Below, one piece after another: positions 1 to 10,100 of a DNA stretch of 13,640 bases. Numbering within the stretch: the stretch's first letter is position 1; every line of letters begins with the position of its first letter. The notes beneath the pieces were generated by a model. It was given only the letters and a program-made list of their open reading frames with translations. It searched no databases and had not been told where the DNA came from. The stretch covers positions 1 through 13,640 of the forward strand of contig JALWHA010000122.1 of NCBI GenBank assembly GCA_027038695.1. Direction: 5' to 3'. The DNA is from Acidobacteriota bacterium (GTDB lineage: Bacteria > Acidobacteriota > Holophagae > Thermotomaculales > Thermotomaculaceae). The position numbers were made by a program, and so were the translations under genes.

Positions 1-31
1 CCGCCGCCTTAAACCACTCGGCCACTCCTCC
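1..31 (-). tRNA. tRNA-Ser, 5' part only (cut by window edge)
   Basis: Read on the minus strand, this begins with a 7-nt acceptor arm GGAGGAG, then T8, G9 and the D-arm GCCGAGTGG followed by TTTAAGGCG. This is the usual 5' end of a bacterial serine tRNA. The rest (anticodon, long variable arm, T-arm) lies outside the window, so the anticodon cannot be read. A class II tRNA-Leu is the main alternative, because it shares part of this D-arm pattern. Confidence 0.75.
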
Positions 32-126
32 GCAAGGCAAAATAAATTATAAAGATACCTTGATTTTATGTCAAGAATGATTTTTAAAAAAACCTTTCAA
101 ACAGAGAGAAAACCTTGTTCTTTCTG

Positions 127-159
127 GAAAATAAAAGAAACCCCGAATGTTTGGAGTTT
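127..159 (-). terminator. Probable rho-independent terminator of the PLD gene
   Basis: Just past the minus-strand stop codon, the minus strand reads AAACTCC, an 8-nt loop, then GGGGTTT. This gives a 7-bp stem with one G-T pair, followed by a T-rich run (CTTTTATTTT). The T-run is interrupted by an A and the stem is modest, so this is a plausible but weak terminator. Confidence 0.45.
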
Positions 160-163
160 GCCT

Positions 164-3100
164 TTATTTATTTTTTTTATTTAAGTTGTCGCTTAGGTCT
201 ATAGGAAGATTCATATTGGTCATGGAATAAATGTATTTGGATATATTTCCTCCCGCCTGAAAGTATCTTCCTAAAAATTCCTGAAAGTATTGATTTGCGA
301 TATTTGAGTTATGGATAATCAAAACATTTTCGTCGTTAGTCTCGTTTCCGTTTGCACTCCAATTTAAAGACCCTGTAATTACAATGGGGTCGCTTTCGGT
401 ATTTACGTCAATAATCATATATTTGTGGTGCAGCATTGTATCTTCGTTGTCTTTGTATACCGGAGCCGGGTTTGCCCATCTGATATTAGGGTTATTATCG
501 CTTGTTTTTGATGCTGTTCTTCCGGTCATATCAACGGACGCTGACCACCATTGGTTCCAATAAAGGTGTTCAAATACTCCCGCTATATCAAAACCTGTCA
601 ACAAACCTGTCATGTCATCATAGGAGCCTTCATATTTGTACTTTAATTCGTCACACATCGTCTGGTCTGACCAGGAGAATATAGAGAAATAAGCATTATA
701 ATCGGCATCATTTGCTATCGTGTCCTGCAGTTTCTCAAGAGCCAGATCTCCCGGTGCAAAATAGACTTCAACTACAGTGCCGTTTATATCAAAGATGTGA
801 GGGGTATTGTCGGTTTTTCTTCCGTGAAAGTTAGAGTTGTCCGGGTCAGGTGTTTGAGTTTCACTTCCCCACATCTCTTCAAATTCAAGTTTATAGGCGT
901 CAGCCATTTCGGGGAAATGTATTTCAAGTGCATTATTTGTGTTTCCGCCTAAAATATTTTCTTCCATGTTATCCTCTGACCTGTATAATCCGTTTATTGT
1001 AAAATTCCAGGAGCCTGTCCATACCCATTCCCCGTCAATAATTGCAAATTTGTTATGCATTTGATTTCCGGGAGAATAGTACCCATCGGAAGATTTCTTT
1101 TCTCCTTCACAGAGCATATAACCTGTTCTTTCTTTAGTTCCTACCGTTATGGTAACGTTGTTAAACCCTTCGGGGGTTGCCGGCAACCCGTGTTCCTGTC
1201 TTTTTGTGGGGTTTTCTACTGCAAATATGGGGGAGTCTGAAAATACCGGGATATCGTCAGCGGTTCCTACAACACCGTCAGCACCTCTAATTAATTTTTC
1301 AATCGCAAGGCAGTGTAAATCATAAGTTCTGCTTTCCCCCGGCAAGTAATCTTTTGAATCCGCTATTACTCTTACCTTAATTCCTCTTGCCTTAGCCTGA
1401 ATTATAGCATCCACAAGATTAGGAAGGTCAATGTCGTATGTCGCAATGTCAAGGGTATGTTGAGCCTGATTTATTCTATTGATAAGCCTGTTTTCAAGGT
1501 TTACATGTTGATTTAAAAGGTTTCCGTTAGATGCAACTGATGTAATTCCCCCTTTGTCAAAGTAAACGTTAATTGCGCCTAAATCATTAGCTACATTATT
1601 TAATTCTTCTGGAGCGCCTTCGTCAACAAGCCCGTCGTGGTCATTGTCTATAAAGTCACTTAATGAGCCTGTTGATTCAGCAGATTCAGGCAAAGGGTCT
1701 TCTGTTAAATAGGTATCGGGAATAGAGTTCCAGGCTTTTTTAAAGTCATTTTCAAACTCGCTTGCAAGGTATTGATTTTCTATGTAAAGAGTGTTTTCGT
1801 CGTTTGAATAGTTTCCCGAGCCTGTCCAATTTTGTGAACCCATTACTGTTATCTTCCTATCTACGCACATTGCTTTGAAGTGTTCTTTTCCTCCCCAGTT
1901 TTCAACTTTAACCGGTATCCCTTCCTCTCTAAGCCTTCTATGCTGGCTATAATCGCTTTCCGCTCCTGTTGCGTCAAGGATAATTCTAACTTGCACACCT
2001 CTATCTTTTGCCGCTAATAAAGCATCGGCAATATGTGAATCCGTAAAAAAGAATATCCTTATGTCAATTGTGGAAGTTGCGTTGTTTATAGCTTTTATTA
2101 TTGCATTGTCTCTTGCGTTGTCTGTCGGAGCAAAGTAGCATTCAACAACAGACCCGTCGTCCATCACAAACCTGTGAGGGGTATTATCGGTTTTTTCGTC
2201 GTGAAAAGCGCCGTTAAACATTTCAAAAAATTCGGTTTCGTACGTTTCCGCAAGGTCTTTGTTGTGTATTAGAATGGAAAAGTTTGAATTGTACTCGGTA
2301 TCAATACCAGTAAGAGAGATATTTGTTGACCCTGTCCATACATTTTTTCCGTCAACCACAAAGAATTTATTGTGCATTGTCCTGTCGTCGTTATCTGCAA
2401 CCACGCTTCCATCAGGAAGGAAATCAATTAATGTTTGAGTGTCAGGGTAGGGGAAGTATCCGTCCGTATAATTATCTACTACACCTTTTACATCAACCCC
2501 TCTGTCCACTGCATTCTTTAATGCGTTAAGAACTCCGGGGCAGGTTGAGTATCCGTAAATAGCAAAATACACTCTTTCTTGCGCTGAATTTATAAGGTTG
2601 ATTAAAGCCCGTTCCATTTCATTGGGCCCGTAAGACGGCATTTTTGCTTCCAGATGTTTTGAAAAGTATGCATAAAACCAATCGGGGTGATTGTTGCTTG
2701 TTTGCTCTTGTGAGTTTGTGGGGGTGCCTAATCCTGCCGAATATTTTGAAGTGGAGGTTGCCCAAGCTTGCAAATCGTTTCCGGGAAGTGAAAAATTCAC
2801 TCTGTACATTGTTGCTCTTGTATAAGCATTGCCCCCATACCAATTGTCAACATAATCGGATATCCTTCCGTCTGGATCTTTCAAATAGAGTTTTTCTCCT
2901 CTGTTTTCCAATGCTCCCGTGTAAATTAAATCCGCATCGATGTCAGGCACTGACGTATCGTCAGTTCTTTCAAGGAGAAAATATCCGTGTGCTTTAATTA
3001 TTCCGCTTAAAACTATATACGGTGTGCCGTCCTTCGCTTCAATTACCCAGTTTGTAAGGTCAATATCGCTTTCTGAATCGTTATAGAGTTCCATCCATTC

Positions 3101-3217
3101 ATCATAGGTTGAATGTTGAGTCCCCATCCATGCTAATTCGCTGAATTTGACCTGAGAAAAAGCATAAGAATAGCATAAAATTAAAGATAAAAAGAATAGG
3201 TTTTTTAAGATTTTCAT
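164..3217 (-). CDS. Secreted lamin-tail-domain / double phospholipase D (four HKD) protein
   Basis: A 1017-aa exported phosphodiesterase-superfamily protein. Residues 1-21 form a signal peptide (Lys-rich start, hydrophobic core, YAFS end). Residues about 22-130 resemble a lamin-tail domain (FSELAW, EWMELYND, IDLTNWVI, GYFLLER). Two phospholipase D modules follow. The first has HKD motifs at H282/K284/D289 and H446/K448/D453, and the second at H721/K723/D728 and H930/K932/D937. Each is followed by a TGS/GSQN-type Ser-Asn motif, so both active sites look complete. The linker has an Asp-rich calcium-type loop (DNDHDGLVDEG, 524-534). The segment DNTPHxF...VVExYFAP occurs at about 344-363 and 803-821, which points to internal duplication. 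The start is set by a GGAAAGGGGA ribosome site on the minus strand at 3221-3230. Family knowledge allows a nuclease, phospholipase or other phosphodiester hydrolase; the substrate cannot be read. It stands alone, divergent from nifJ. Confidence 0.9.
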   Translation of the reverse strand: MKILKNLFFLSLILCYSYAFSQVKFSELAWMGTQHSTYDEWMELYNDSESDIDLTNWVIEAKDGTPYIVLSGIIKAHGYFLLERTDDTSVPDIDADLIYTGALENRGEKLYLKDPDGRISDYVDNWYGGNAYTRATMYRVNFSLPGNDLQAWATSTSKYSAGLGTPTNSQEQTSNNHPDWFYAYFSKHLEAKMPSYGPNEMERALINLINSAQERVYFAIYGYSTCPGVLNALKNAVDRGVDVKGVVDNYTDGYFPYPDTQTLIDFLPDGSVVADNDDRTMHNKFFVVDGKNVWTGSTNISLTGIDTEYNSNFSILIHNKDLAETYETEFFEMFNGAFHDEKTDNTPHRFVMDDGSVVECYFAPTDNARDNAIIKAINNATSTIDIRIFFFTDSHIADALLAAKDRGVQVRIILDATGAESDYSQHRRLREEGIPVKVENWGGKEHFKAMCVDRKITVMGSQNWTGSGNYSNDENTLYIENQYLASEFENDFKKAWNSIPDTYLTEDPLPESAESTGSLSDFIDNDHDGLVDEGAPEELNNVANDLGAINVYFDKGGITSVASNGNLLNQHVNLENRLINRINQAQHTLDIATYDIDLPNLVDAIIQAKARGIKVRVIADSKDYLPGESRTYDLHCLAIEKLIRGADGVVGTADDIPVFSDSPIFAVENPTKRQEHGLPATPEGFNNVTITVGTKERTGYMLCEGEKKSSDGYYSPGNQMHNKFAIIDGEWVWTGSWNFTINGLYRSEDNMEENILGGNTNNALEIHFPEMADAYKLEFEEMWGSETQTPDPDNSNFHGRKTDNTPHIFDINGTVVEVYFAPGDLALEKLQDTIANDADYNAYFSIFSWSDQTMCDELKYKYEGSYDDMTGLLTGFDIAGVFEHLYWNQWWSASVDMTGRTASKTSDNNPNIRWANPAPVYKDNEDTMLHHKYMIIDVNTESDPIVITGSLNWSANGNETNDENVLIIHNSNIANQYFQEFLGRYFQAGGNISKYIYSMTNMNLPIDLSDNLNKKNK

Positions 3218-3383
3218 ACTTCCCCTTTCCCTTAAAAAAATTTCCCCAAATTACATTCTATATTATATTTTTGATTGTTTCGGTAAAATTTTGTTAATTA
3301 TTAAAAAAATACTAAAAAAATAAATTGATTTTACTTTTTTTGTTAAAATAGGTATGCGATGAAGAATTGGAGGAGGAATTTTT
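3218..3383. promoter_or_regulatory. Divergent AT-rich promoter region
   Basis: This spacer separates two divergent genes and must hold both promoters. On the minus strand a perfect TATAAT lies at 3262-3267, about 45 nt before the PLD start codon, but its -35 partner is poor (TTTTAC at short spacing). On the plus strand, TTGATT at 3325-3330 and TAAAAT at 3344-3349 resemble promoter boxes but are only 13 nt apart. I could not settle the nifJ promoter. The nifJ ribosome site GGAGGAGG (3369-3376) is very strong, 7 nt before the ATG. No clear operator repeat was seen. Confidence 0.4.
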
Positions 3384-6300
3384 ATGTCTGATTACAAGGT
3401 TATTAAACAATCAATTGATGGCAATACCGCAGCGGCGCGTATTGGCCATGCTATGAGCGAGGTTATAGCGATATACCCGATAACACCCTCTTCCCCTATG
3501 GGAGAATTAGCGGACGCATTATCGGTTAAAGGTGACAGGAATATATTCGGCCAGATCCCGAGAGTATACGAGATGCAGTCTGAAGGCGGAGCTTCGGGGG
3601 CTGTTCACGGTGCCGCTGCAGCAGGTACTTTGACTACTACTTTTACCGCCTCTCAGGGATTACTTTTAATGATACCGAATATGTACAAGCTTGCCGGGGA
3701 ATTAACACCTTCTGTGTTTCACATTGCCGCAAGGTCTGTTGCCGCACATGCCCTTTCAATTTTCGGAGACCATTCCGATGTTATGGCTACAAGGCAAACC
3801 GGTTTTGCTATGATTGCATCGGCAAACCAGCAGGAGATTCAAGATCTTGCAACTATTGCGCATGCAACAACTATTGAAGCCAAAGTTCCAATACTTCATT
3901 TCTTTGACGGGTTTAGAACTTCTCACGAGATCAGAAAGGTTGAACTGGTTCCTAAAGAAGTAATGAAAGAAATGGTTGAAATGAAGTATGTTTATGAAAT
4001 GAGGAAAAGAGCACTTAACCCTGATTATCCTTCATTAAGGGGAACGGCGGAAAACCCGGATATCTTTTTCCAGAATAAAGAAGCACAGAACCCGTACTAT
4101 GATAAATTCCCTGAGGTGTTTGATAAATATGCCGAAAAATTTGCAAAATTGACAGGCAGAAAGTATAACGCTTTTGACTATGTAGGAGACGAAAATGCAG
4201 ACGTTGTTGTTGTAATTATGGCTTCTGGTTCCGATGTTGCACATGAAACCGTTGAAAAGCTCAATTCAATGGGTTACAAAACCGGAGTAGTAAAGGTTAG
4301 ATTGTACAGGCCTTTTGACAGGGAGAGGTTTTTTAAGGCAATGCCTAAAACTGTTAAAAAAGTTATTGTTCTTGACAGGACAAAGGAACACGGTGCACCG
4401 GGCGAACCTCTTTACCTGGATGTTGTTGCCGCTTTTGACAGACAACTTGAATTGGGGCTAATTGATTCCAAACCGTTTATTGTAGGTGGAATTTACGGCC
4501 TTTCTTCAAAAGAGTTTACTCCCGCCATGCTTAAAGGTGCTATTGACCACGTAATGAACAACCCTGCGGATAAAATTATTCACAGGTTTACATTAGGTAT
4601 TGAAGACGACGTAACACATAGGTCAATCCCTTACGACGAAAGTTTTGATGCTGAAAGCCCGAAGGTTAGAAGGGCTAAAATATTCGGATTCGGTTCAGAC
4701 GGAACGGTAGGCGCTTCCAAAAACTCAATTAAGATTATTGGTGACGTAGCAGGAAAAGAAGCCCAGGGCTACTTTGTTTACGACTCCAAAAAGGCAGGCG
4801 GGATTACCGTTTCCCATTTAAGGTTTTCTGATGACAAAATACTTTCTCCTTATTTAATAACAAAACCGGATTTTGTCGGAATTAACAAACAGGAATATAT
4901 CGGAACGCTTGATGTTTTAAAGGGCATTCAGGAAGGCGGAACTGTTTTAATCAACACTCACATTGATCCTGAAAAAGTTATCTCTCTTTTCCCGAAAAAG
5001 GATGTTGAGACAATTATAAACAAGAAACTGAAAGTTTACTGTGTTGACGCATACAAGATCGCTTTTGACATCGGGTTGGGAGAGAGAATTAACATTATAA
5101 TGCAGACCGGTTTCTTTAAACTAACCGGCATTCTCCCCGAAGATGTATTCACAAGGGAAATTGAAAACGCAATCAGGAAAACATACGCCAAGAAAGGTGA
5201 AAAAGTCGTCAACATGAATATTGAGGCAATGAGAAGGGCTTTGACCGAAATTAAAGAGGTTCCCGTACCTTCAGAAGTGAAAGATTATACCGATAAACCC
5301 TGGACAATAGATGTTCTACCTGAAGATAAAGAAATTAAAGACTTCCTTGAAAGCGTAGTGGTTCCGGTAATGCACTTTGAAGGAGATACAATTCCCGTAT
5401 CAAAAATTCCTGCAGACGGCGTTTTCCCAACAGGGACCACAAGGTATGAAAAAAGGTCAATTGCTGTAAGGGTGCCTGATTGGAATTTTGAAAACTGTAT
5501 CCAGTGTGGTCAGTGTGCCTTTGCGTGTCCTCATGCCGCGATTAGAGCAGGTGTTTTTGACAAAGATAACATTCAGTTAAGCGATGAGGAATTCCCGACT
5601 ATTAAGTTTAACCACAAAGATAATAAAGACGGAAAATATGTTTACAGGATTCAGGTATTCCCTGATGACTGCACAGGCTGCGGAGTTTGTGTAACTGTTT
5701 GCCCCGGTAAGAAAGGAAACAAAGCGCTTGAACTTGTTCCCAAATACGATATTCTTGAACCTCTTAGAAAGAGTTTTAAAGAGTATGTCAGGGCACCAAA
5801 AGAAGAGAAGTTTGCAAGCAATGCATCAGTCAGGACTGTTGAATTGAAGGAGCCTCTCTTTGAATTTTCAGGCGCTTGTCCCGGCTGCGGAGAAACTCCT
5901 TATATTACTCTTATGACCTTATTGCAGGGTGATAGGGTAATTCAGGCGAACGCTACAGGTTGTTCTTCTATTTACGGCGGTACCGCACCGACAATTCCTT
6001 ACTGCAAAAACGATAGAGGAGAGGGTCCTGCCTGGGGTAACTCGCTTTTTGAAGATAATGCAGAATACGGTTTAGGTATGAGGCTTGCTGTTGACCAATT
6101 AACAAGGCATGCGTTTGAATTGAGAAAACAATTGCTTGAAAAAGACGGTGTAAATGAAGATATTAAGAAACTTCTTAATGAAGTTGAAGATATTGATTCT
6201 CAAAGGGCAAGCGACAACGCTTTTTATAAAACAAGAGACGCTGTTAATAAGTTGAAAGAACTTCTCAAAGGTTATCCTGCAGGAAGCGTTGAGAATGAAT

Positions 6301-6992
6301 TGTACGAGCACCTGTCATACTTGAAGTACAAAGCGGTTTGGATTGTAGGCGGAGACGGCTGGGCATACGATATAGGTTACGGCGGATTAGACCATGTAAC
6401 AGCCTCAGGTTTAGACGTAAATATCCTTGTGCTTGACACAGAGGTTTACTCGAACACAGGCGGCCAGAGGTCAAAGGCTACACCTTTGGGAGGTATGGCT
6501 AAATTCGCTATGGGGGGTAAAGAGACTGAAAAGAAGGATCTGGGATTGATTTCTATGTCTTACAGGAACGTATATGTAGGTTCAATCGCTTTCGGAGCTA
6601 GTATGCCTCAGACATTAAAAGCGATGAAAGAGGCTGCTGCATATCCGGGACCTTCAATTTTGGTTGCTTATTCAAACTGCATAGAACACGGTATCAATAT
6701 GGCTCAGGGGCCAGAAGAGGCAAAACTTGCCGTTGAAACCGGTTATTGGTTGCTTTACAGGTTTAATCCTTCTCTTTTAAAAGAGAAAAAGAACCCGTTG
6801 CAGCTTGACTCAAAAGAGCCAACAAGGCCGTTGAGAGAGTTCTATGAATCACAGAGAAGGTTTAAATACTTGCTTGAAACTCAACCTGAAGTTGCCGAAA
6901 AATACCTTGAAGAGGCGAGTAAATGGGTAATCAACAGGTTCAGATACTACAAAAAACTCTCTGAAATGTCTTTTGAAGATTGGGAAGTTTAA
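3384..6992 (+). CDS. nifJ: Pyruvate:ferredoxin (flavodoxin) oxidoreductase, single-chain PFOR
   Basis: Cytoplasmic enzyme that oxidatively decarboxylates pyruvate to acetyl-CoA and CO2, passing electrons to ferredoxin or flavodoxin. At 1202 aa it matches the full single-chain homodimeric form. The N-terminal pyrimidine-binding domain has YPITPSSPMGE (T34), E67 in EMQSEGGAS and R117. These correspond to the catalytic Thr, Glu and Arg of the Desulfovibrio enzyme, shifted by three. Two ferredoxin-type 4Fe-4S sets are at C705/C708/C711/C715 and C763/C766/C769/C773. The proximal cluster cysteines are C832, C835, C860 and C1099. The thiamine-diphosphate motif GGDGWAYDIGYGG is followed by LDTEVYSNTGGQ with N1024. 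Every cofactor residue expected is present. The ATG at 3384 follows GGAGGAGG. It ends in its own terminator, so it is probably transcribed alone. It indicates an anaerobic or fermentative metabolism. Confidence 0.98.
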   Translation: MSDYKVIKQSIDGNTAAARIGHAMSEVIAIYPITPSSPMGELADALSVKGDRNIFGQIPRVYEMQSEGGASGAVHGAAAAGTLTTTFTASQGLLLMIPNMYKLAGELTPSVFHIAARSVAAHALSIFGDHSDVMATRQTGFAMIASANQQEIQDLATIAHATTIEAKVPILHFFDGFRTSHEIRKVELVPKEVMKEMVEMKYVYEMRKRALNPDYPSLRGTAENPDIFFQNKEAQNPYYDKFPEVFDKYAEKFAKLTGRKYNAFDYVGDENADVVVVIMASGSDVAHETVEKLNSMGYKTGVVKVRLYRPFDRERFFKAMPKTVKKVIVLDRTKEHGAPGEPLYLDVVAAFDRQLELGLIDSKPFIVGGIYGLSSKEFTPAMLKGAIDHVMNNPADKIIHRFTLGIEDDVTHRSIPYDESFDAESPKVRRAKIFGFGSDGTVGASKNSIKIIGDVAGKEAQGYFVYDSKKAGGITVSHLRFSDDKILSPYLITKPDFVGINKQEYIGTLDVLKGIQEGGTVLINTHIDPEKVISLFPKKDVETIINKKLKVYCVDAYKIAFDIGLGERINIIMQTGFFKLTGILPEDVFTREIENAIRKTYAKKGEKVVNMNIEAMRRALTEIKEVPVPSEVKDYTDKPWTIDVLPEDKEIKDFLESVVVPVMHFEGDTIPVSKIPADGVFPTGTTRYEKRSIAVRVPDWNFENCIQCGQCAFACPHAAIRAGVFDKDNIQLSDEEFPTIKFNHKDNKDGKYVYRIQVFPDDCTGCGVCVTVCPGKKGNKALELVPKYDILEPLRKSFKEYVRAPKEEKFASNASVRTVELKEPLFEFSGACPGCGETPYITLMTLLQGDRVIQANATGCSSIYGGTAPTIPYCKNDRGEGPAWGNSLFEDNAEYGLGMRLAVDQLTRHAFELRKQLLEKDGVNEDIKKLLNEVEDIDSQRASDNAFYKTRDAVNKLKELLKGYPAGSVENELYEHLSYLKYKAVWIVGGDGWAYDIGYGGLDHVTASGLDVNILVLDTEVYSNTGGQRSKATPLGGMAKFAMGGKETEKKDLGLISMSYRNVYVGSIAFGASMPQTLKAMKEAAAYPGPSILVAYSNCIEHGINMAQGPEEAKLAVETGYWLLYRFNPSLLKEKKNPLQLDSKEPTRPLREFYESQRRFKYLLETQPEVAEKYLEEASKWVINRFRYYKKLSEMSFEDWEV

Positions 6993-7012
6993 TCGGATAC
7001 TAATAAATATTA

Positions 7013-7038
7013 AGCCCCGAATTATTCGGGGCTTTTTT
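7013..7038 (+). terminator. Rho-independent terminator of nifJ
   Basis: AGCCCCGA pairs perfectly with TCGGGGCT around a 5-nt loop (ATTAT), immediately followed by six T residues. It lies about 20 nt after the nifJ stop codon and separates nifJ from the tricorn gene, so the two are probably independent units. Confidence 0.92.
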
Positions 7039-7101
7039 AATTAAACTTTTTTTGGAAAAAAACGTACAAATCAGGGTAGAAAATTTAGAGGAGAAACAAA
7101 T

Positions 7102-10100
7102 ATGAGAAAATTTCTTTTTGCTTTTATTGTTGTTTTTTTTGCGGTAAGTGGTTTTACGGCAAATTACTTAAAACTTGCCAAAACTCCCGATGCGGGGATA
7201 AATAAACTTGTTTTTGTTTATCAGGACGATCTTTTTACGTCTAATCTTGACGGGAGTTGCGTTAGAAGGCTTGTAAAAGCTGTTGGACCCGAGTCTTTCC
7301 CCAAGTTTTCACCGGACGGGAAATGGATTGCATTTACTTCCTATTACAACGGGAATAGAAATGTTTATATTATTCCGGCGGAAGGCGGGCAGATTCATCA
7401 GATAACATTTGAACCGGAAGGCGCTCAAATGTTAGAGTGGAGTAACGACGGGAAATATATCTATTATTTAACTACAAGAGGTTGTTTTTCAAGGTTTTTC
7501 AGAAAGATATATAAAATCAGGGTTAAAGACGGAAAGCCTGTTGGAATAGGGGAAGAGTTTCCGGTTGATATGGCTTCAACACTATGCTTCAACGACAAAG
7601 GAGATGCTTATACATTAAATAGACATTCTTTGTACTTCTGGTGGTGGAAAAGGTATAAGGGAAGCGCTAATACCGATATATGGGTTTACAACAAAAAAAC
7701 AAAGAAAATCGAAAACATGACAAAAACTAATTTTAATGAAACCTGGCCAATGTGGGTGGGGAATTATATCTATTTTGTTGAAGAAAACAACAATGGTATA
7801 GCAAATATCTTTAGGATAAACCTGAAAACTAAAAAAAGGGAACAGATAACCTTTCATAAAGAATATGCCGTTGAGTGGCCCTCACTCTCGTCTGACAGGA
7901 AATACATTGTTTATGAAAATGGGGCTGATCTATGGAAACTTAATTTGAAAACCCTGAAGTATTCTCAAATAAAGATCAATGCCGATGTAGATTCAATCAT
8001 ACCTGAATATGAGTTTGTTAACCCTTCTAATTTAATCACTTCTTTCGGGGTTTCGCCTACAGGTAAAAGGGTTGTTTTCTCTGCAAGGGGAGAGGTTTTT
8101 ACCGCTCCTAAAAAGAACGGTGAAATCAGACAGATAACCTTTAATAGCGGCGCAAGGGATAAAGAGCCTGTCTGGTCTCCGAAAAAAGACAAAATTGCTT
8201 TTATTTCGGATAGGGACGGCGAGGAGAATGTTTATTTAATAGACCAGTTTGCAAAAACAGAACCTCAGAAACTCACTGATAGAAAGTCGGGCTTTATCAG
8301 TGGTTTAAGGTTTTCTCCTGACGGAAATTACTTAACTTACACCACAAATGATTTTGGATTCTATGTTTTGAATATTGCTTCTAAAAAGGCAACTTTAATT
8401 TCTAAAACCAAGAGGGATTTTGAAAGGGAGTATTGTTGGTCTCCTGATAGTAGATGGGTTGTTTACACTGAAACAATGGCGAATTATCATAAAGCAATTT
8501 ATGTTTATAATGTGGTTGAAAATAAGAGTTATAAACTATATTCTTCTGTTTTTAATATTGCAAACCCGGTATTTTCGGCAGACGGCAAGTATGTTTATTT
8601 CATTACCTCAAGGTATGGAGTAAACGCTAATGTTGCGATGATTATGCTTCAAAAGGAGAAGAAAAACCCTCTTGAAAAAGAATGGGACGAAGAGGTTGTT
8701 AAAAAAGATAGCAAGGATAAAAAAGCAGGTGATAAAAAAGAGAAGAAAGAAGCAAAAAACAATAAGAAAAAGGCGGATAAAGAAAAAGTAAAGATTGATT
8801 TTAACGGAATAGAAAAAAGGGTGCAATTGCTTCCTTTAAACGGTTATACCATCTGGGAAATCAAACCTGTCAAAGGCGGTTTGTACGTTGCCTTTAAACC
8901 TGAAACAAAGGATTTAACCGTAAAGAGAAGTTTAAGGTGGAACTTCGGTTTTAACCTATATTTTTATGATGTAAAAGAAAACAAACTTACCGAAGTAGCC
9001 AGAGGGGTTCACGGTTTTGATATCTCCAGTGACGGTAAATGGGTAGGCATCCTTTATCAAAAATCCTATCAGATAGCAAGGGCAAAAATGAAAGCAAGCC
9101 CTAAGGATAGGGTTTCATTGGCTACCCTCTCAATGAAGTTAGATAGGAAAGCAGAATGGCATCAGATATTCGGCGAATCGTGGAGAATGGTCAGGGATAT
9201 GTTCTACGACAAGAATATTCATGGTGTTGATTGGAAAAAGATGAGAAGAAAGTATGAAAAAATGGTTGATTATTGCCAGACGAGGAATGATTTAAACAGA
9301 ATCCTTGAAGAATTGGTAGGGGAATTAAATGCTTCTCACCAGGGCGCAAGAGGCGGTGATTTCAGGGAAAAACCGAAAAAGGTAGGTATAGGCAGTTTAG
9401 GGGCAGAGTTAAAACCGGAAGGCAAGTTCTATAAATTTACAAAGATATACAGGGGTAATCCTTACTATAAACAGTACAATTCTCCTCTGGATAAGCCGTA
9501 TATTAAAGTTAAGGAAGGCGACTACCTCATTAAGATTGATAATCAAATAGTTAAAACCGACAGGGATTATAGGTGGTATTTACTTAATAAAGTGGGGAAG
9601 ACTGTTATTTTAACCGTTAATGATAGGCCTTCCGAAAAGGGTGCATGGGATGTTAAGGTTAAGCCTATATCTTCCGAATATATGCTTAGATACTTAAACT
9701 GGGTTGAAAGAAACAGGTCAATTGTGGAAAAAGAATCGCACGGAGATATCGGTTATATCCATCTTAACTATATGTTGGGAGATAACCTTGCGGTTTTTTA
9801 TGATTACATTCGCTATTACTTTGATAAAAAAGGCCTCATCCTTGACGTAAGGTGGAACGGTGGTGGAGGAATTGACCCTCAGTTAATTGATTACCTTGAG
9901 AGAAGACAGTATCAGGTAACAAGGCTTAGAAACGGGGAAGACTTGCCAAGGCCGATGGATATTTTTAGAGGAAAGATAATCGTCCTGTGTAATGAATTCT
10001 CATATTCCGATGCGGAAGTATTTCCTAATGCTTTTAAGGTGAGAAAATTAGGTAAATTATTAGGTGTCCCAACGTTAGGGTTTGTTATAGCGGTTGACGA

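Noticed and set aside
7039..7101. Possible promoter boxes before the tricorn gene (TTGGAA at 7052, TAGAAA at 7077)
   Set aside because: Both depart from consensus and the spacing is 19 nt. A promoter is likely here, but these boxes cannot be called.
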